NCBI GenBank assembly: GCA_013054445.1
Contig: JAAMPI010001399.1
Coordinates: 1-14,957, forward strand
From: Cudoniella acicularis
Taxonomy: Eukaryota; Ascomycota; Leotiomycetes; Helotiales; Helotiaceae
DNA length: 14,957 nt
Direction of reading: 5' to 3'
Of this stretch, positions 1 through 9,833 are shown one piece after another. The position numbers and the translations under genes were made by a program. The notes beneath the pieces are model-generated. The model did no database searches, had not been told where the DNA came from, and was given only the letters and a program-made list of their open reading frames with translations. Position 1 is the stretch's first letter. Every line of letters starts with the position of its first letter.

Positions 1-444
1 CCCAACAAACGTTCACCCCCTAACCACAAAGTTCTCTTCCACCATCAAAGCACAGTCAATCCGTTCATCAATCAATCCCTATGTCATGAAAGCAAAAAAC
101 TCCACAATGCATGCATAAATGCTCTTTCATCTACCCAATGCATCATCATCCTTCGTTCAATTCCCAAGCGTCTATCCATGCAGAAATTATACACCAAACA
201 TTTCATTCAATGCTATGCCGTTAATAGCTTGAAATGAATAAAGTTTTTTTTACAATGAAAGAAGGTGGCCACGCGACGATGCAGACGGCGAGTGAATTCC
301 AGAACAGGAAAACATGTCCATGTCGCGACGCGTCTGTCTCATCCACAAACGGTGAAAGAGAGGAAAGTAACAAGCAGAATTTTGGAGAACCACATAAGTC
401 GTATACTTGAACAGAACCACAAGCTGAAAACGGTAAAGGGGTCC
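1..444. other. Downstream flank of the Whi5/Nrm1-like gene, no gene seen
   Basis: This stretch lies beyond the stop codon of the minus-strand Whi5/Nrm1-like gene and probably contains its 3' untranslated region. It is AT-rich, with several ATGCAT-type words near 105-145. A plus-strand open frame from 265 to 471 shows no recognisable domain and runs into the coding end of the neighbouring gene, so I do not call it. One ACGCGT lies near 329, without a promoter context I can identify. Confidence 0.5.
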
Positions 445-1591
445 CTAGTTCTGATGTCTCATGAGACTTAGAAGTCCATCTGCAGCACGTCCCTTTACAA
501 CACTGCTGGTCAAGTCTGAGCTCAGGCTGGCACTTCCAAGATTAGGTGGGTTGAGTAATCCTTCTCTCTGACGTGGTAGCAAGGGAGTTGCGAAGCCGTC
601 ACGGGGTTCCTCGTCTTCCCTGCTGAGAGAGCATGGAGAAGGCGGTGCTGAGCTTCCCTTCTCGCTGTAAGCAGATGGTGGTGAAGAGGGGATGGTAGTG
701 ATTGGGGCTCGGTTCTTCTCAGCAGATGGCTTTTGAAGTGAGATTGACGGGATCTTAGTTTGAGGTGCGATAGGGAGGGGAGTTTGGCATTCCGGGGTCT
801 CGGGAGTGGAGAATGGGACGCGTCGGGTTGGTCTAGATAAAGGTGAGGAGGAGCAAGAGCGGATTTGGAGTTGATCCATAGGGATATTGATCTGGTTCGT
901 TCGGACCTTATAGTTGGCAAGGCGGAGACGAAGGCGGAGTTTTGCAGCTTTCTAGGAGATTGTTAATATTTTATTTGATAGAATAGAATGAGACACTTAC
1001 TTTACGGGCTTCTTCTTTCTTTGTCAACGCGATGGGAACTGATAATGGAATAGCTGGTGCAGGAAGAGCAACATCATCTGGTTCAGTGAGGACGGTGTGT
1101 TGCGAGTCATTCAGGGCAGCTTGGCTCGAGGTAAACGAGGAGGCAGGTGACATTGACGGCGACGAAGGATAGTCATGATTTACACCAAAGTCCTATCCAT
1201 TCTATCAGCATAGCTCTTGAGGACTGAAAACCAGGGATGAAAGTGAACTCACTGAAGCGTCTTCCTCTCGCAATGGGCTATTAACATTACTGCGACCAGC
1301 ATTGCTCTGTGCCGATTTGGACAACCCATCCCCACGTCGTGTGCTATGTTCAATACTGATATCTCTCTTAACTCGCTTTGGGGAGCCTTGATCAGCTTCA
1401 GCTAAGTTACGACCCCTCTTTCCACTGCCCATTCGAGCTTCCTCAGATGAGTATTTCCTCTTCTCAAATGATATTTGTAAGTATGGTGATGCTCCTTCTC
1501 CCACCTTGCGCGACTTCGCAGGACTGCCGGCAGTGGTGGTGTTGACATCGAGGTCGCCAAGCACGCGACGCGTAGAAGTTGATGAAGCCAT
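445..1591 (-). CDS. Whi5/Nrm1-family G1/S transcription repressor (GTB motif)
   Basis: Three exons join without a phase break: 1591-1253, 1192-1001 and 951-445 (stop TAG). They encode 345 residues. The introns are 60 and 49 bases, with GTGAGT and GTAAGT donors and TAG acceptors. Residues 178-201 begin KAAKLRLRLRLANYKVRTNQ and continue into INIP. This is the GTB motif shared by yeast Whi5 and Nrm1, which bind SBF or MBF and repress G1/S transcription until CDK phosphorylates them. The protein fits that role: SP/TP sites are abundant, including full CDK consensus sites SPAK (residue 23), SPKR (70) and SPLR (105), and a TPETP cluster follows the GTB motif. A basic SPKRVKR at 70-76 could be a nuclear import signal. 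The rest is low-complexity and probably disordered. The start at 1591 has A at -3 and opens with the family-like RRVLGDL. I cannot decide between a Whi5 and an Nrm1 role; many filamentous fungi have a single such gene. Confidence 0.88.
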
Positions 1592-1698
1592 TGTAATTCA
1601 AGAAAGTTGACCAAAGCGCTTGCTCAATTAGAGTTGTAGTTGCTTCGGTCTAGTGGAGGGTGTTTATTGTGGAAGGCGCGTTCAAAGTCGTGAATCCT

Positions 1699-1704
1699 AC
1701 GCGT
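1699..1704. promoter_or_regulatory. MCB element (ACGCGT) upstream of the Whi5/Nrm1-like gene
   Basis: A perfect palindromic ACGCGT lies 108 bases upstream of the start codon at 1591. This is the MluI cell-cycle box bound by MBF (Mbp1-Swi6 type) in yeasts. Its distance and neighbouring ACGCG cores make it a plausible site for G1/S control. Binding is inferred from the motif only. Confidence 0.5.
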
Positions 1705-1888
1705 AAGGTGTGAGTATGGTTTGAAGGTGAGGGCAGCGTCATCTTTAGAACACTGACTTTCTTTGTTGCAAGAAAAGAGGACTGTAGAACAGTGGAACAA
1801 TTCTGATCTAAGAGAAGAGCTTGGTACGATCCTTTATACAAAGTTGTCTTGTTTGTTGGTGCTCTGTATAGTGTGATTCGAATTTGTG

Positions 1889-1927
1889 TCGCGTTGTGAA
1901 GGAAATCAAGTTCGAGGTCTCTCGCGT
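1889..1927 (-). promoter_or_regulatory. Two further ACGCG cores (MCB-like pair)
   Basis: On the minus strand ACGCGA occurs at 1894-1889 and again at 1927-1922, about 300-335 bases upstream of the Whi5/Nrm1-like start. Each keeps the ACGCG core of the MBF site but not the final T. Together with the perfect site at 1699 they form a loose cluster of three in about 230 bases. Functional use is an inference. Confidence 0.35.
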
Positions 1928-2517
1928 TTATCTGATAAATCTCGGCCCGCAGCGGCGTACCTGCATTCTGCCAGACCCCTGCCGCCGGGCGGTGAGCCAT
2001 TACCCCTGAATCAGCCGAACCAGGCCAGGCACCAAAGGCGAAGAGTTCAGATGAATTTCTTATAGTAAAAACCGACGATAATCACTTTTGTTAGATAGTC
2101 TTTTTAAGTTTTAAGAACAAGATGAATTTAGTTGGGAATTAAAGAAAAAAAGTTTAATTATATCCTAGCGGTTTTGAGCTAACTTTCTAGTTGACTTTCT
2201 TTCTAGCACCGCAGAAGGAAAACGGAAAACGCAGTTCAAATCAAGTAAGCAATTTCTAACTCGTGGGAATCATACAAATCGACGCTTTAATCATAATATA
2301 CACAGGATGTTGTGTGGACGCAACGCCGGCGTTAAGATCTTCCCTATTCCAGATACATTTCCATGCCGCAAAATTGCCTGAGCCATTGGCAGTACAACTC
2401 CGGAACGCCACACATGCTTTTCCAATGGTATATTTCTCCATCCTTCCTTATGCCAAAAATCCGTCTTTCATTCCATAATATAACGCCCAAAAATCCCAAC
2501 ATAATAAATGGTAATAC

Positions 2518-5500
2518 CTAATCAGCATTCATTGAATAAAGAGAGCCAAGAGAAGTATCGAAAGAAAAAGGTTTGTCAAAAGCCGTTGGGTCAACCATAT
2601 CGTCCCATTGGAAATTGATCGGAGGTTGCTCTTCATCAAACATCATCATATCCTCCTCCTTGTTTACACCGAAGTTGTTCATATCAAATGTAGTGTCGGC
2701 GTCGCTTGGCCCGAAAGGCATCCAAGTATCGTCGATTACATCGAGGCTGATATCCAGTCCCACGCCTTCGGAGATATCACTGTTGGGCTCTGATACACCA
2801 TCTTTGCTGGATTCCGGTGTATCGTTGGGGGTGATTGAACGATAAATGTTCATGTCAGAAATAGCGCCTCCAGCTCCGCTTTCGAACGTTTGAAATGCTT
2901 GCAAGAGCTCGTGAGGATCAATATAGGCATTTGCCCAGGCATCGTCTATTAACGTCTCCTGTTGATGGTTTGCTTGATGCTTACTTGTGTCCTTCTGACC
3001 CGAGGCCAGCTTAGCGGAGCTATCTTTAGATGTCGTAGCTTTTGATGGTGTGCTTGGCTTGACTCCAGCTGCGCTGCCTTGGCGGTTCATCGAGACTTGA
3101 CGGTTCATTGGCGTCGTTGCTGCAGGAGTGTTCCCACTCTTGATATTTGGAGTCTGACCTTGCTTCGAACCACTGGTTGACATCTTTGGTGCGGCTGCTG
3201 CTAGAATATCTTGGGGAGCTGGTTGCTTCTTAATATGACCCTGCGAGTCCAACCCCAGCGTATTGGCACACTCAAGAAGAGCATATTGTATAGGATTCTC
3301 TAGTGGTTTAATGTGTTCTTCTTGAGTGTGAATCCTCAAAGCCTCCTCGTTCTCAAATCCAACATTGTGCCGATCGCATTCAGGCTCCGAACAGCAAAGG
3401 GCTCGTTTAGGTTGCGCCTTTGTCTCAATCGGCTGCCTCTTGACCTCAGGTGAAACTGCCTTTGCTACCTGTGGTGATACCGTAGATCCAGGAGTTCCCT
3501 GACCAGTCACTGGGGTACTGTTACCACGTTTTGCCTTTTTCTTTGGGGGTAGAGTCAGTGTATCCCGCGTAACTCTACTTGTGCTGCTAGGGTAAACGGG
3601 TACACCATTAGGTGGCGACTTCGCGGCTCCAAATTGGAAAGGCGGCTGTGGCGAAGTAGGCGCGGCTGGAGCTTGAGAGCTGCGACCGTTGGAACTCTGG
3701 TGCATTTTGTCTAGTTGTTGTTGCTGTTCCTTTAGGTTTGCAGCATTCAGAGGGACGGTTGGTGCTTGAGGTGGTTGCGATGATGCTACATCAGCTTGAG
3801 ATGTCGCGGGCGGTTGCTGCTCGTTTGGTTTTATCATTCTTGGGAACCTGTCGCTGAGGTCTTTAATCATGCTATTGAGCATGATACGGGCTTGCTCTAT
3901 CTCCTTGACCTGAACGGAAAATGTGTCCTTGTGTTGAGTCATCGTTATCGGATCATTGAACTGTTTGGACAGTCGATATTTCTATTGGTTGTTAGTACGC
4001 AAAATCTTACATGACTACTCCAGGTTTTTGCGGCTACTTACTACACGGAAAAATGCCCTTGCTCGATTCTCATCACGCGTTATCTCATACCATTTGAGAG
4101 CTGCTTTGTTCATATTCTGTAGAGGCTGAACAATTTCTCTGAGCATTTTCATCACAGTAGCTTTCATTTCTTGGTTCATTGGAACGTCGACAAGAGGGGG
4201 AGCGTTTTGCATCTCTTCTTGCGCCCACATTTTCAGCTTTTCCAACTCGGCATTCTCTGTCGGTACTCGCGACACTTGTGCCATGCGAGCATTCATCTCA
4301 TACTTCTTTCGAGCTTCGGGATCAAGGTTGGCCACTTGTTGTGAATTCAGCGTTGGGCGGCCTTGTTGTGAGGCTTGCTTTTGCATTTGGCCCTGCTGCC
4401 CTTGGCCTGTGGAGCCTTGAGGTCGCTGCGGCGGCGCTGGTTTGGAGTTCTGAGGAGCGTTTGGATTGGGGACTTCGACGGGATCATCACTACTAGCACG
4501 TTTTAGATTATTGGCAGGCTGAGCAGGAGACGAGTTTTGTGCAGGATTGCGAGCGTTGCTAGGCGTCGGCCGGACTCGGTTGGCGTTTGGTGCACTGTTA
4601 GCTGATGCTGCAGCTTCGGGTCCGGGTTGGGGTTTGTTTGGTGGTGGAACTTGCGTAGGAGCAGGCTGATTTGGCATCTTTCCATTGATAATTTGTTGCG
4701 GGAGACCTGGTCGAGTTGGTCCAGTCATCTGGGGGTGATTGGACATTTGTAGGTTTCGCATTAGTTGATCTTGTTGCTGCTGCTGTAGTTGTTGCCTTTG
4801 CGCGGCCATCTGCCTCATCAAGATAGCCCGGATTTGGTCGTCAGTGAGATTCGCCATTCTTGGATGCTGTCGTGCGCTTTGAATCTCTTGCGCCGTTGGC
4901 TGACGAATTTGACCTGGACCCATAGGCATGCCACCGGGAAGTTGCATGGAATTTGGAACCATCGAGGCGACTGGAGCACCTACACCAGGTGGCATCGAAG
5001 ACATGTTGCCTTGGCCATTCTGCATACTGATTTGCATATTCCCAGGTTGCTGGCCTGCCCGTTGTTGGCCTATTCTTGTTCGCATGATTTGTTGACAGTG
5101 AAGTCTCTGGAGTCCTTTGAGGTTTTCGAGTACTTCAGGCGCCAGGCTTGGGTTTTGTTGAATCCAAAGTTTCAACTGTCCCCATTTCTTGACTTCAGGG
5201 GGTACGTTTCGAGGCATGTTTGCATTATTGTTCAAGGTTGGAGGGAAATCAACATTATCCATTTGATTCAACATTCGCTGCTCATTGCCCATACCATTTG
5301 GTGGCATGTTCTGTGGTCGTTGCAGGGGATTTTGTTGAAGGCGAGCTATTTGCTCAGAAAGGAGAAGTTGTTGATGTGGCGTCATATTTGTAGTTATAGA
5401 TTGACCCGGTCTCTGCATCCCATTCATGTTCATACCGGGGTTGGAAGTTTGGGAGTTGAATTGGCCGTGTTGTGCAACTTGCTGGATAGGGTGCATTTGT

Positions 5501-7629
5501 CCTTGTATTGGGATTGGAGGTCGCCCAGCTTGTATGTTAGCGTTTATTGCTCTTTGCTGCTCATTCCACGAAACCATCATTTCACTCAGCTTGTCGGGTG
5601 GCAGCGTGTTCGCCCGCTGCAGCTGTTCTCGAGACATGCCAGGAAACATTGCCGGATTTATTCCGACAGCATTCGTCCCACCGCCTGAGCCTATTTGTCT
5701 CTGATTCCCATGAGCAAATTGCGGGTCTAACGGGTGGCCAAACTGTGGACTGGGATTCATCTGTGCAGGATCCGCCTGGCCCATTTGAGGGGTAGCCCCG
5801 AGAGGTTGGTTAAGAGTAGGCAATGCTGGGCTGCTCTGCTGGGGACGCATGGGACCATTGCCCATACCTCCTGGTTGACCTGTCAGGCCCATTTGTGCTT
5901 TTGCTTGGGCGGTCATCCGCGCTTGAGCTTGAGATTGCTGTTGAGCTGCTTGTTGCATTCTTTGCTGCTGTAATTGCTGAGAATTGAGTAGGTTGTTTTG
6001 TTGCTGACCTCGATTATTGGGATTGGCTACCCCTCGTTGGTCATTCATATTTATCGGCATCCCACCCATCATCCCAGGCTGCGGGGTTGAATTTCGTTGG
6101 GCAGCGCTGGCTGGTACCACTGCCTGCCCGGATTCATGAGAAATCCCCCCAGCCTGCTGCTGTGCTGCTAGACTATCCATACTTCCATTAAAACCACCGA
6201 AATCGCCATTTCCGCCCATCGAGGTCGGAGGCTGCGATTGTCCATTGAGAGGACTTTGCTGCATTGAGCGTTGTTGTTGCATTGGCGGAGCAGTATTTTG
6301 CATATTTTGGCCTTGTTGAGACATTGCCATTTGCTGAGCCATACGTGCTTGTTTATCCGCACGCAGACGGGATAGGGCCTGATTACGGTAATACACGATG
6401 AGGGGATCTTGACCTGCTACTTGATATTGATTCAGCTGTTGTGGATTCATCCGACTTCGTAGGTTGGTTCGGATGGCATTCTTCTCCTCATTCGTTGCCT
6501 GGGCCATTAACCTGTTGGCCAGCTCCATCACTATGGCTTGATCTGATGGGGATAATTGCGGCTGCTGACCTCCTGCTTGGTGGTTGGCCTGTTGCTGCTG
6601 TTGCGACTGTTGAATAGGCATTTGAAACTGTTGGTGTGGATTTTGCGCCATATTCGGTGGTAAAGAATCGTTCCCCATACCCATCGACATCCCTTGTGGT
6701 TGCTGGCCCGGTAGAGGGGTTGCTTGCATCGGATGTTGAAGATGTTGGAATCCTTGTTGCGCGGGCTGTTGGTTCATCGCCCGCTGTTGCTGCCCTTGCA
6801 TTCCATTTTGGTTCATCATCATTTGTTGCTGGGCCTGCTGCTGTTGGGCTTGGGCCTGTGCCTGAGCCTGTTGCTGGATAGTCTGTTGTAGCCCGGCTTG
6901 GTTTTGGTTCCTTCTCTCCAATAATTGTTCCAGCTTTTGTTCGACCTGGCGCTTATACGAGTTCTTGAATCATTAGAAAGAAATCCTTATTTACACACTT
7001 TCAATAGCCTACCTTATCTGGTGATTTATCAAATATTTCCTTCTCAAATTTTATCCCGATCTCAATCATCCTATTTAATCCTGGAGAATTCGGTTGATTC
7101 TGAGACGCTAGGCGAAGGTTTCCAATAATGTTGAATATTAATGAAATACGCTCTTGAATTAAAACGTTTGCTTGCCTAGACGGATTAGCATTTCTTTTTC
7201 GAGGCAGAGAGAGACAAAGGGAGCCACGAGGATTAACCTTTCTCCAGACAGGAAGTTCGGAGAGAGGGAATAATAAATAAGTTGCTCACCATCCGGTCAA
7301 GTTAGGGTTCGTCTGCCCAGAAACAGTTTGAAAAATGACTTGTTGTATCTGACTGAATTTATAAGTTAGCATTGCATATTTGAGAAAAGCATAGAGCTGA
7401 TTTTGGAGCTGTCTCGACTCCCAAGGCAGAAGGGCCAACAGTTATAGCGGCTCCCGAGACAACTCCCAAGCCCCCAGCTCTCGCCGAGTAATAAAATACA
7501 AAAATCTAATGAGAGGATTCCTCACGTCGTAGCAGCACTTTGCCCTTGAGGAGGGCGCTGCGCCTGAGGTCGTTGTTGCTGCCCTGGCATCATCTGCCCA
7601 GGTCCGGCCATTTGGAAATTCGAAGCCAT
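2518..7629 (-). CDS. MED15: Mediator complex tail subunit 15 (Med15/Gal11)
   Basis: Five exons join in phase: 7629-7526, 7352-7290, 7175-7013, 6963-4042 and 3981-2518. They give 1571 residues. Introns are 173, 114, 49 and 60 bases, all with GT-AG ends; the last carries a perfect TACTAAC branch point. Med15 sits in the Mediator tail, where it contacts activators and passes the signal to RNA polymerase II in the nucleus. Residues about 35-115, spread over exons 1-4, form the KIX activator-binding domain, with the typical words LTGWQANVLIQER, NIIGNLRLASQ and MIEIGIKFEKEIFDKSPDK. Then come very long Q/M/N-rich stretches with ordered islands near residues 247-317 and 697-740 (PPEVKKWGQLKLWIQ). A conserved block spans the exon 4/5 junction (KWYEITRDENRARAFFRV, then KYRLSKQFNDP). 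Exon 5 adds a basic PPKKKAKRG near 1229, a C2H2-like knuckle near 1280-1307 and an acidic C-terminus. The start is supported by the intron chain and A at -3. Confidence 0.95.
3313..3394 (-). other. C2H2-like zinc knuckle in the Med15 C-terminal part
   Basis: Within exon 5 the protein reads CSEPEC, then about 15 residues, then HTQEEH, that is C-x4-C-x15-H-x4-H, followed by a KPLENP segment. An extra Cys precedes the first ligand and an extra His (DRH) follows the second Cys. The spacing is close to, but not the same as, a classical C2H2 finger. I recall similar segments in Med15 proteins of other filamentous ascomycetes, so it may be a lineage feature, but that is memory rather than a search. 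Zinc binding is inferred. Confidence 0.5.
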
Positions 7630-8865
7630 TTTCCGAACGAAAGTGGCAGTGCCACGCTCCTATGAGAGGAGGTACGATTCGGCCCTTGGTACAGGTCCAC
7701 GACCTGACCGTAACCAGTGTTCAAAGCTGGATTGCGCGAATGTTTCGTGCTCTTCGTACGAAGGCGGGGACGGTGTTGTAGGAACCCAGTGGAGAAGATG
7801 GAAGCGTAACCTGTCGCTGGCGATATGGTGGGTTGGAGGTTTGGGATGCCCTATTCTACCCACATGGAGTTATGCGTTGTGTTGTGCGCGAGAGGTATTG
7901 GAGCGGGAGCCGTCGTTTTCGATGGAGTCTGCGCTGTCCGAAGGTGGAAAGGGTGGTCGTATTTTCGTAGTGGAGGATGAGGATGAGTGAGGCTGACGAT
8001 GCTGGGAGGAGTAGGCGAGAAACGGTTGTGACTGCCGTCGCCTTAGACATCCAACACATACAGCGTGAGGGCGACGAGCGAGTATCTCAAGGATAACGGA
8101 ACAGCGGTGCGAGGCGGACTCGTGGAGGGAGGGTCGTTCGGTGACACGGTGAGGCCTGTCAAAGCGACTTCTCAAACGATTTGCATTTGCGACACTACTG
8201 GGGAGCCGGCCCAGCGAAGGACGAACGGGGGGGGACTGGTAGCGCCCAAACAATGGGAGAACAGAGAGCAGCGCAAAGCAGAGCAGTTGAAGTGCAGTGA
8301 AGTATAGAGGAAGGGCTGCGGCAAGAATTTCGTGCAGTCTCGTCCGCCGAAGTAGCTATTTGGCGGGTATCAATGAAGGTGAAGAACGGAGTAGAGTCAG
8401 TTGTCCTGGGTCTGGGTTGGTGTCGTGGGAGGGAAGACTGGAGGCGACTGGAGGCGCCAAGGTGGGCTGGTGTGGGCACCTGGCACTGGGCGGTTTGCAG
8501 CGTCGATTATGGTGGAGCGTCGATTCTATTGGCTCACCTCGAGCAACAGCCGCAGCCTGAAGAAGTCGACTACTAGGTATTCGATTCACCGCAAAAATAA
8601 TAAAGCCTGCCGTGATGTCCTGAGGAACGCGTATGCTTGCATTGGACAATATTGAGCAATATCATGGGGGCAATTTGTATTGCGACTGCACTTTGCACTT
8701 TGCACTTCGCACCTTATACTGTTATTCGGGGAGAGGGAGGCTTCAGTACTCTGCAAGCGGAGGGCGGGCGCGGGGACGTGAGAATATGAGGAACAGAAGC
8801 TGCTGAAAACTGTGTCAGACATCAAACCAACCCTTCGTGCTTCACTCCTCACGAGCCACTCAGCG

Positions 8866-8887
8866 ACCGCTGCCGCTGCCGCTGCCA
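8866..8887. repeat. CCGCTG-type hexamer microsatellite
   Basis: A short run of repeated CCGCTG/CCGCTGCC units within the GC-rich interval. It creates an Ala-rich peptide in one frame, but there is no sign that this is translated. Confidence 0.5.
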
Positions 8888-9239
8888 GCGCAAATATCGC
8901 CGCCGCTGAAGCTACACCCGGCTCTCGCTCTAGCTCAGCTCTGCTCTACCAGTCCCGCTCTGGCGTTCTGCCATCTGCCATCTGCAGCTTTCTGGCCGAT
9001 GTGGGATCTCAAAATCTCCTTGGGCTCGTGGGAGGCTGCGATGAGTGACGCCGCCCCCCCCCCTTCGGTCAGATGCCCAGAGACGAATTCTTAATGTTAT
9101 GCGCTGCGCTGCGCTGTGCTGCGCACATGAGGGAGCATATCAACCTGCGCCCGCCCCGTCTACATGCATTCTTTCTTTGAGCAAGACAATAAACTTCCTG
9201 AACCTTTGAGAATTCCATGGTGTTTTTATGGTGCATTGT

Positions 9240-9282
9240 ACTGTACAAGTACTGTACAAGTACTGTACAAGTACTTGCAAGT
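9240..9282. repeat. 11-base tandem repeat ACTGTACAAGT (three copies plus variants)
   Basis: Three exact head-to-tail copies of ACTGTACAAGT occupy 9240-9272. Shorter ACTTGCAAGT-type units follow to about 9290. The units contain nested palindromes (TGTACA, AGTACT), so either strand can fold into small hairpins. The array abuts a perfect palindrome at 9289-9302. Confidence 0.85.
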
Positions 9283-9288
9283 ACTTGC

Positions 9289-9302
9289 ACGGAGTACTCC
9301 GT
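9289..9302. repeat. 14-base perfect palindrome ACGGAGTACTCCGT
   Basis: The 14 bases read the same on both strands and sit immediately after the GTAC tandem repeat. CGGAGTA/TACTCCG palindromes of this kind recur in intergenic DNA of many filamentous ascomycetes as far as I recall. Their role is not known to me; a dimeric binding site or a small-hairpin repeat family are both possible. Confidence 0.7.
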
Positions 9303-9800
9303 ACCCAAGTGAGAATCATGATCAGCGGGCGGGCTATCGTCCCAGATTCCATGACTCCCAGGGCTGAGCGAGTCTCCAGCAGACCCTGCTTGCCTGCCAG
9401 CCCTGGCACATGCAGCTCATCGTTTTCATGGGATGGGTGATGGGTGATACGTGATCGTTTTTCGGGCGTCAGCTAACAATCGTTCTCTCGACGGGCCTGT
9501 GGTTCGGCGCCGATGACGTGAAAGACGCAAATACTCTCCCTCGTCCCTCGTCCCTCGATGTCCATTATTCGCAATCCTGCAGCCGACTCGGGGCGCTAGG
9601 TGACGGGAACTCTGTTCGCTTCCTGGCTTGTCGAAATGCGGATGGATGTGGTTCCAATCAATTGCCTAGGGCAGCGCGGGAACGTTTCGAGGGCTCGACA
9701 GGTACCGAATCGTGACTACTGACGGAGTGTGAAGTACCGAAAGGAATCATGGACCATGCTATGGAGTTGATGACGATGGAGAAAACAGGAATTATGAAAT

Positions 9801-9833
9801 TAGATACTAGATACTAGATACTAGATACTAGAT
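9801..9833. repeat. 7-base tandem repeat TAGATAC (four copies plus partial)
   Basis: Four exact copies of TAGATAC run from 9801 to 9828, followed by a partial TAGAT. The sequence is a simple minisatellite in non-coding DNA and is probably length-variable between strains. Confidence 0.9.

Larger units (their letters stand above)
1592..2517. other. Intergenic region: Whi5/Nrm1 promoter and Med15 3' flank
   Basis: Both flanking genes are on the minus strand, so this interval holds the promoter and 5' leader of the Whi5/Nrm1-like gene (near side) and the 3' untranslated region of Med15 (far side). It turns markedly AT-rich around 2050-2170. A minus-strand open frame of 116 codons (2000-1650) overlaps the presumed promoter; I see no domain in it and treat it as unproven. 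Confidence 0.55.

Noticed and set aside
445..920. Two overlapping minus-strand open frames at the end of the Whi5/Nrm1-like gene (879-445 and 920-522)
   Set aside because: The first is the true third exon, whose coding sequence begins upstream of its first ATG at 951. The second is a shifted shadow without the GTB motif.
4789..5688. 299-codon plus-strand open frame opposite Med15
   Set aside because: It lies wholly inside the antisense of the Q-rich Med15 exon, where lack of stops follows from CAA/CAG-rich coding, and it has no domain.
7643..8655. Several 65-130-codon frames on both strands just upstream of Med15
   Set aside because: They overlap in multiple frames, have no recognisable domains and look like chance frames in GC-rich promoter DNA.
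9240..9302. Telomere-like or CRISPR-like repeat array
   Set aside because: The units are adjacent without spacers and do not match TTAGGG-type telomere repeats; this is a simple tandem repeat with a palindrome.
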